Below, one piece after another: positions 8,192 to 11,273 of a stretch of 11,273 bases of DNA. This stretch comes from Bacteroidota bacterium (lineage in GTDB: Bacteria > Bacteroidota > Kryptoniia > Kryptoniales > JAKASW01): contig JAJYOS010000119.1 in NCBI GenBank assembly GCA_021796055.1, forward strand, positions 1 to 11,273, given 5' to 3'. Position numbers and translations under genes: made by a program. The notes under the pieces are model-generated. The model had not been told where the DNA came from, searched no databases, and saw nothing but the letters and a program-made list of their open reading frames with translations. Position 1 is the stretch's first letter; every line of letters begins with the position of its first letter.

Positions 8192-8255
8192 CTGCCGCTA
8201 TCCGTCGTTTCCTGAGTTCAATCGCGCCCCTCAGGAGTTTCTTAACCGGCGGCAG
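8192..8255 (-). repeat. Nested inverted repeats downstream of proline dehydrogenase
   Basis: The outer arms CTGCCGC (8192-8198) and GCGGCAG (8249-8255) are perfectly complementary over 7 bases. Nested inside them, CCTGAG (8211-8216) pairs with CTCAGG (8230-8235), extendable by a T-A and a T-G pair outward. Together they could form a two-tier stem of about 64 bases starting a few bases after the proline dehydrogenase stop codon. This could be a 3' end structure protecting or terminating that transcript; no T-tract is seen. Confidence 0.35.
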
Positions 8256-8261
8256 AACCGA

Positions 8262-9164
8262 TCACTGTCCGAAAAGAACCGACTTTAGAACGTATCCTGC
8301 GACCTGGGGATTTTCCTTGAATCGCCTCATTGAATACGCATACCACTGCTCTCCGAATGGCACGTAGATTCGCAGCCTGTGCCCGTCCGCCACTATCCTG
8401 TCCCTCAGATCGGAGCGCACTCCGAGCAGCATCTGAAATTCGAAGTTGTTTCTCTGAACATTAAGCCGGGCAATCGCATCGTAGGCGGACCTAATCAGAT
8501 AATCATCGTGGGTTGCAATCCCGACTTTACATCCTCCCTCAAGCAGCATGTTCAGGAGCAAAATATAATTCTGTCTTATCTCCTCTCTTTTCTTGAAGGC
8601 GATGTCTTCAGGCTCGATATATATGCCCTTGCATAACCTCACGCTTGCCTTCATGTCTATAAGCCGCCTCACGTCGCTTTCGCTGCGCCGCATGTAAGCC
8701 TGGATGACCACTCCAGTATTATCGTATCCATCCGCCCTGAATTTTTCATAAATCCCGAGAGTAGTCGAGGTAGTACCCGAATCTTCCATGTCGATGCGGA
8801 CAAAGTTCCCGTAACTCTTGGCTAAATCCATCACCGGCTTGACATTCGAATAGCAAAAATCCTTATCGATGTTGAGCCCGAATTGCGTCAGCTTTATGGA
8901 TAGGTTCGCATCCAGTTTGTTCTCAGCGATTACCTTAAGGACCTCCCGGGCCGCGCTGGAAGATTTCTCCGCATCACTCTTGTCGCTGACGTTTTCGCCC
9001 AGGACGTCGACTGTCGCCATGATTCTTCCAGCGTTGAGACTCCGCACCAGCCTGACAGCGTCTTCGACATGCTCTCCGGCGATATAGCGAAGTGCAAATC
9101 TTTTAACTATGCTTTTTGGAAATAACTGAAGGCTTGAAACGATCATGTTGTTCAGAGGATTCAT
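8262..9164 (-). CDS. Proline dehydrogenase (monofunctional, FAD-dependent)
   Basis: It oxidises L-proline to 1-pyrroline-5-carboxylate using FAD, the first step of proline catabolism, usually passing electrons to the quinone pool at the membrane. The 300-residue protein is a single-domain PRODH with the (beta/alpha)8 barrel motifs in order: ATVDVLGE (50-57), LSIKLTQFGL (88-97), VRIDMEDS (122-129), VVIQAYMRRS (152-161), VRLCKG (175-180), FEFQMLLGVR (241-250), and RIYVPFGEQWYAYSMRR (265-281). The final Arg pair corresponds to the substrate carboxylate-binding arginines of PutA. The ATG at 9162-9164 is chosen over an in-frame GTG at 9179 because GGAG lies 5 bases before it. No P5C dehydrogenase is adjacent, so the second step must be encoded elsewhere. 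The gene appears to be transcribed alone, with structured gaps on both sides. Confidence 0.94.
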   Translation of the reverse strand: MNPLNNMIVSSLQLFPKSIVKRFALRYIAGEHVEDAVRLVRSLNAGRIMATVDVLGENVSDKSDAEKSSSAAREVLKVIAENKLDANLSIKLTQFGLNIDKDFCYSNVKPVMDLAKSYGNFVRIDMEDSGTTSTTLGIYEKFRADGYDNTGVVIQAYMRRSESDVRRLIDMKASVRLCKGIYIEPEDIAFKKREEIRQNYILLLNMLLEGGCKVGIATHDDYLIRSAYDAIARLNVQRNNFEFQMLLGVRSDLRDRIVADGHRLRIYVPFGEQWYAYSMRRFKENPQVAGYVLKSVLFGQ

Positions 9165-9165
9165 T

Positions 9166-9175
9166 TCTACTCCGT
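9166..9175 (-). promoter_or_regulatory. Ribosome-binding site deciding the proline dehydrogenase start
   Basis: On the minus strand the bases ACGGAGTAGAA precede ATG at 9164. GGAG sits at 5-base spacing, a good Shine-Dalgarno sequence in a window where most starts lack one. It favours ATG 9164 over the upstream in-frame GTG at 9179, which has no such sequence. Confidence 0.6.
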
Positions 9176-9204
9176 TCACAATTGTGTCGCGCTTTTCCTT
9201 CCGG

Positions 9205-9212
9205 CAAATTTA
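9205..9212 (-). promoter_or_regulatory. Possible Bacteroidota-type -7 promoter element for proline dehydrogenase
   Basis: On the minus strand TAAATTTG (9205-9212) fits the TAnnTTTG -7 box described for Bacteroidota primary sigma factor promoters. It lies in an A/T-rich stretch about 40 bases before the start codon. The partner TTTG box expected some 20 bases upstream is not evident, so support is weak. Confidence 0.22.
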
Positions 9213-9341
9213 GATTAATTTATTTGACGACGACTGGAGAATCAAACCGGTTTCGCACGCCCCACTGCTTGCCCGCGCTTCGTTTAATAACGCGCCGCCG
9301 GAATTGAAAACCCGCGTATTACCATGCCAATTCTCGCGGAC

Positions 9342-9378
9342 GGTGCAGGTGCGCTGCCCGCTGACGCGCGCCTGCACC
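9342..9378 (-). terminator. Long GC-rich hairpin downstream of the BNR gene
   Basis: GGTGCAGG (9342-9349) pairs perfectly with CCTGCACC (9371-9378), and the pairing continues inward through one T-G wobble and four Watson-Crick pairs (9351-9354 with 9366-9369). This gives a 13-bp stem with an 11-base loop. It lies 73 bases beyond the stop codon of the BNR gene. Neither strand shows a T-run after the stem, so it may be a factor-assisted terminator, an mRNA 3' stabiliser, or a chromosomal palindromic element. Confidence 0.4.
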
Positions 9379-9435
9379 TCTTGCTGTTTGACGAATCGAT
9401 ACGACGTTTATCCCGCCGACATTATCCGCCGATTC

Positions 9436-9458
9436 GAAAGTAACGGTAAGTTACTTTC
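9436..9458 (-). terminator. Hairpin containing the stop codon of the BNR gene
   Basis: GAAAGTAAC (9436-9444) and GTTACTTTC (9450-9458) are perfect 9-base inverted repeats with a 5-base loop. The TAA stop of the minus-strand gene (9451-9453) lies inside one arm. The stem is A/T-rich with no T-tract, so it could be a weak terminator or a stop-proximal RNA structure. Confidence 0.35.
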
Positions 9459-11076
9459 TGACAACCGAGCTTTGTCGAAAAGGGAGCCGAAGATGATACG
9501 GTGCAGTGCCGGCCGGCCGGAGCGCCTCTAAACCGGATTTCTCCAACTGTCGGTTCAGGGAGGAGAGATCTTTCGATTCAATCGTCTTCCATTCATCCCT
9601 TGCAACCGAAAGTCTTGAGGCAAGCGTCCTGTAGGCTTCCATCATCTGTGAAGTCGGCTCGCGGTCGGCGCTCATCACATCCGACTCGAGACCTGCAAGT
9701 TCGCCGACGTTCAAAGTCGCCTTGAACTTTTTGAGTTTATTCGCAAGGAAACGGGCATCTGTAATTGCGTCCGAGCTCAACTTGCCTTCGCCGCTCAGGC
9801 CGGAAATCTTTGCATCGAGTGAATCGACCTGGACGGAAAGTGAATTCTCATCCGATATTGCGTTCCAAATGCCGATCGCGAGGGCGAGCTGATCCCTGAG
9901 TGCGACCTTCGTCACATGGACCCGTGGATCCATTTTCACATCTACAAAACGGGAGTATGATTTTCCGTCGACCGTCAACACAATCTTGTACTTCCCCGGG
10001 AGGACCAGCGGTCCTTCAGGTTCGCGGACGCTGTGCAGGTTTGCAATCGCCATCGAATAACCGTGGCCCGGCACATGCGGATGAAAATAGCGGAGATCCC
10101 AAACGAACCTGTTAAGCCCAGCATGTGCCGGCAGGCCCTTGAAAACCGGCAGCCATGCGTTCATGAAGTAAGGCGGATTCTTCTCCGGATTCGGTTGATA
10201 ATTGCTCGAAAATCGTCTGACGAGATTTCCGTATTTATCCAGGACCTTGAGCGTTATAGTCCCCTGCGGCAACGATCCAAGGTAGTAGTCGATAATTGCA
10301 CCGGCGGGTGGGTTTGTTCCGTGTGGAATCTCAGGGGGCAATGGCGTGTCGCTATTCACACTGCGTCGTATTCTGATTGCCTGCTCGGGCTGAAAAAGGT
10401 GCACATTCGAATTAAGAACGCTGCCGCTTAACTGTTCCAATGGCGTCAAATCATCGAGCACCCAGAAAGCCCTGCCGTGAGTCGCGGCGACAAGATCGTG
10501 ACCGTGCACGGCAAGATCCCGGATCGATGCGGTCGGCAGGTTCAGCTGCAGTGACTGCCAATGGTCACCATCATCAAAGGACACGTAGACTCCTCTCTCA
10601 GTACCGGCAAACAACAGCCCCTTCTTCGTGAGATCACATCTCACCACACGCACGAAGGACTTCGGACCGATCCCATCCACTACAAGTGTCCAGTGCTTGC
10701 CGAAATCCGTTGTGCGATAAATGTACGGTGAAAGATCATCCAATCGGTGGCGCTCGACCGCAGCATAGGCTTCCCCGGGTACAAACGGAGAAGCTTCGAT
10801 CATGCTTATTTTGGTCCAGGGAGTCATGCCGGGCGGGGTGACGTTCTCCCAGTGCCTGCCTCCGTCCTTGGTGAGGCGAATGAGTCCGTTGTCAGTTCCA
10901 ATCCAAATGAGACGATCTCTTACCGGCGAGGGTGCAATCGTATAGATAACGCCCCATCCTTTGTGAGACTTCTCAACCCCGTTGAGGGCTTGCTGATTTT
11001 TGAATTGCGATTTGGACACCGTGAGGTCCGGGCTGATAGCCTGCCAGTGAAGTCCACCGTCCCTGGTCATGAGCAA
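9451..11076 (-). CDS. VPS10/sortilin-like BNR-repeat protein, C-terminal half (5' end broken)
   Basis: It belongs to the large family often annotated as glycosyl hydrolase or WD40/YVTN/BNR-like repeat protein, beta-propeller proteins usually secreted and of unproven function. The 541 codons counted from a TTG at 11074-11076 show four Asp boxes (S/T-x-D-x-G-x-x-W): TRDGGLHW (4-11), TKDGGRHW (69-76), TTDFGKHW (122-129) and SFDDGDHW (166-173). Propeller phrases such as IWIGTDNGLIRL, LLFAGTERGVYVS and ATHGRAFWVLDD follow. Next come a beta-sandwich-like part (TITLKVLDKYGNLVRRF), a conserved-looking FVWDLRY segment, and a helical C-terminus rich in charged residues. Full-length members are roughly twice as long. 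The same frame continues upstream as YRFTWTSPIVFDPHDPRTLY, clearly family sequence, then meets a stop at 11227-11229 with no normal start codon between. The TTG start is therefore only nominal; the gene is probably truncated or frameshifted. Confidence 0.8.
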   Translation of the reverse strand: MLMTRDGGLHWQAISPDLTVSKSQFKNQQALNGVEKSHKGWGVIYTIAPSPVRDRLIWIGTDNGLIRLTKDGGRHWENVTPPGMTPWTKISMIEASPFVPGEAYAAVERHRLDDLSPYIYRTTDFGKHWTLVVDGIGPKSFVRVVRCDLTKKGLLFAGTERGVYVSFDDGDHWQSLQLNLPTASIRDLAVHGHDLVAATHGRAFWVLDDLTPLEQLSGSVLNSNVHLFQPEQAIRIRRSVNSDTPLPPEIPHGTNPPAGAIIDYYLGSLPQGTITLKVLDKYGNLVRRFSSNYQPNPEKNPPYFMNAWLPVFKGLPAHAGLNRFVWDLRYFHPHVPGHGYSMAIANLHSVREPEGPLVLPGKYKIVLTVDGKSYSRFVDVKMDPRVHVTKVALRDQLALAIGIWNAISDENSLSVQVDSLDAKISGLSGEGKLSSDAITDARFLANKLKKFKATLNVGELAGLESDVMSADREPTSQMMEAYRTLASRLSVARDEWKTIESKDLSSLNRQLEKSGLEALRPAGTAPYHLRLPFRQSSVVRK

Positions 11077-11226
11077 CTGCTGTGCTCCGAAATACAGAGT
11101 GCGTGGATCGTGCGGGTCGAAGACTATCGGGGATGTCCAGGTAAACCGGTATTTCCTTTTTGGTGTAGGAGTATAGAAGGAAGCAAGAATCGAGAAAGAA
11201 TGACATATGCGTAGGAAACGTTTGGC
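11077..11226 (-). pseudogene. In-frame upstream extension of the BNR gene without a start codon
   Basis: Reading the BNR frame upstream from 11076, codons back to about 11152 encode RFTWTSPIVFDPHDPRTLYF, which belongs to the repeat domain and should be preceded by more propeller sequence. Further upstream the translation (RICHSFSILASFYTPTPKRK) is less family-like, lies in a pyrimidine-rich stretch on the minus strand, and ends at TGA (11227-11229), with another stop at 11236-11238. No ATG, GTG or TTG upstream of the conserved segment can start this frame. Either an indel shifted the frame, for example at the A5 run (minus strand, 11157-11161), or the gene has lost its 5' half. Confidence 0.5.
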
Positions 11227-11273
11227 TCAAGGAATTTAATGCTTGACTTGTTCGAAACGGTACTGATGCCGTT

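Larger units (their letters stand above)
9165..9450. other. 286-base gap between the BNR gene and proline dehydrogenase
   Basis: This gap holds no convincing gene. It contains a palindrome AAACCGGTTT (9244-9253), the hairpin at 9342-9378, a pair of CCGCCGA direct repeats (9413-9419 and 9426-9432), a 7-base inverted repeat CGAATCG/CGATTCG (9392-9398 and 9430-9436), and an A/T-rich stretch near 9205-9225 that probably carries the proline dehydrogenase promoter. A 75-codon plus-strand open frame across 9304-9531 was judged spurious. Confidence 0.6.

Noticed and set aside
8077..8367. Plus-strand 96-codon open frame across the uvrB-proline dehydrogenase gap
   Set aside because: Starts with TTG inside uvrB antisense, covers hairpins and ends inside proline dehydrogenase antisense; the protein resembles nothing I know.
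9244..9253. Palindrome AAACCGGTTT as an operator for proline dehydrogenase
   Set aside because: A 10-base palindrome alone is expected by chance at this scale and no second copy or known motif supports it.
9304..9531. Plus-strand 75-codon open frame covering part of the intergenic gap and the BNR 3' end
   Set aside because: No recognisable domain, no ribosome-binding site, crosses both hairpins, and runs antisense into a clear coding region.
11155..11163. A5 run on the minus strand as a programmed frameshift site
   Set aside because: The surrounding bases do not form an X XXY YYZ slippery heptamer in either relevant frame; an indel or sequencing error is simpler.
10973..11230. Minus-strand 85-codon frame beginning MSQTFPTHMSFF, with a hydrophobic start
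   Set aside because: It overlaps the well-supported BNR reading in another frame over most of its length. The hydrophobic run comes from a pyrimidine-rich stretch read in this frame, so it is not a real signal peptide gene.

Overview
The window looks like ordinary chromosomal DNA of a moderate-GC bacterium (about half G+C by eye). The products suggest the FCB group (Bacteroidota, Ignavibacteria and relatives): an M28 glutaminyl-cyclase-like lipoprotein, a single-domain proline dehydrogenase and a VPS10/BNR-repeat protein. Most starts also lack a clear Shine-Dalgarno sequence. This placement is an inference from gene content; there is no rRNA or other decisive marker here. I see no tRNA, CRISPR array, insertion sequence, prophage gene or toxin-antitoxin pair.

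Layout, left to right. (1) A plus-strand cysteine desulfurase (NifS/IscS type) enters from outside the window and ends at 1177. Its last 20 bases overlap the tail of the convergent rsmB-like gene. (2) A compact minus-strand cluster, transcribed from 5200 down to 1158, encodes an M28 cyclase-like lipoprotein, PrmA (L11 methyltransferase), a short Ppx/GppA phosphatase and an RsmB-like 16S rRNA m5C methyltransferase. The joins are a 1-base gap, an ATGA overlap and another ATGA overlap, so it is very probably one translationally coupled operon. (3) A second minus-strand unit is uvrB followed 5 bases later by comF (8083 to 5355). (4) A lone minus-strand proline dehydrogenase lies at 9164 to 8262, with a good ribosome-binding site. 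(5) At the right edge is the C-terminal half of a large VPS10/BNR-repeat protein (minus strand, stop at 9451). Its reading frame is blocked by a stop at 11227-11229 with no normal start codon after it, so the gene looks 5'-truncated or frameshifted.

The operon in (2) joins two ribosome-directed methyltransferases (L11 and 16S rRNA) with a polyphosphate/(p)ppGpp-type phosphatase, consistent with a translation and stress housekeeping theme. The exported lipoprotein at its head is the odd partner. UvrB (nucleotide excision repair) and ComF (DNA uptake, competence-related) are both DNA-linked.

The intergenic gaps are short. The two flanking proline dehydrogenase hold several hairpins and short repeats: a 13-bp stem at 9342-9378, a 9-bp stem containing the stop codon of the BNR gene, and nested inverted repeats at 8192-8255. 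I found no convincing new multi-gene system. The most useful items to check are the broken 5' end of the BNR gene and these hairpins.
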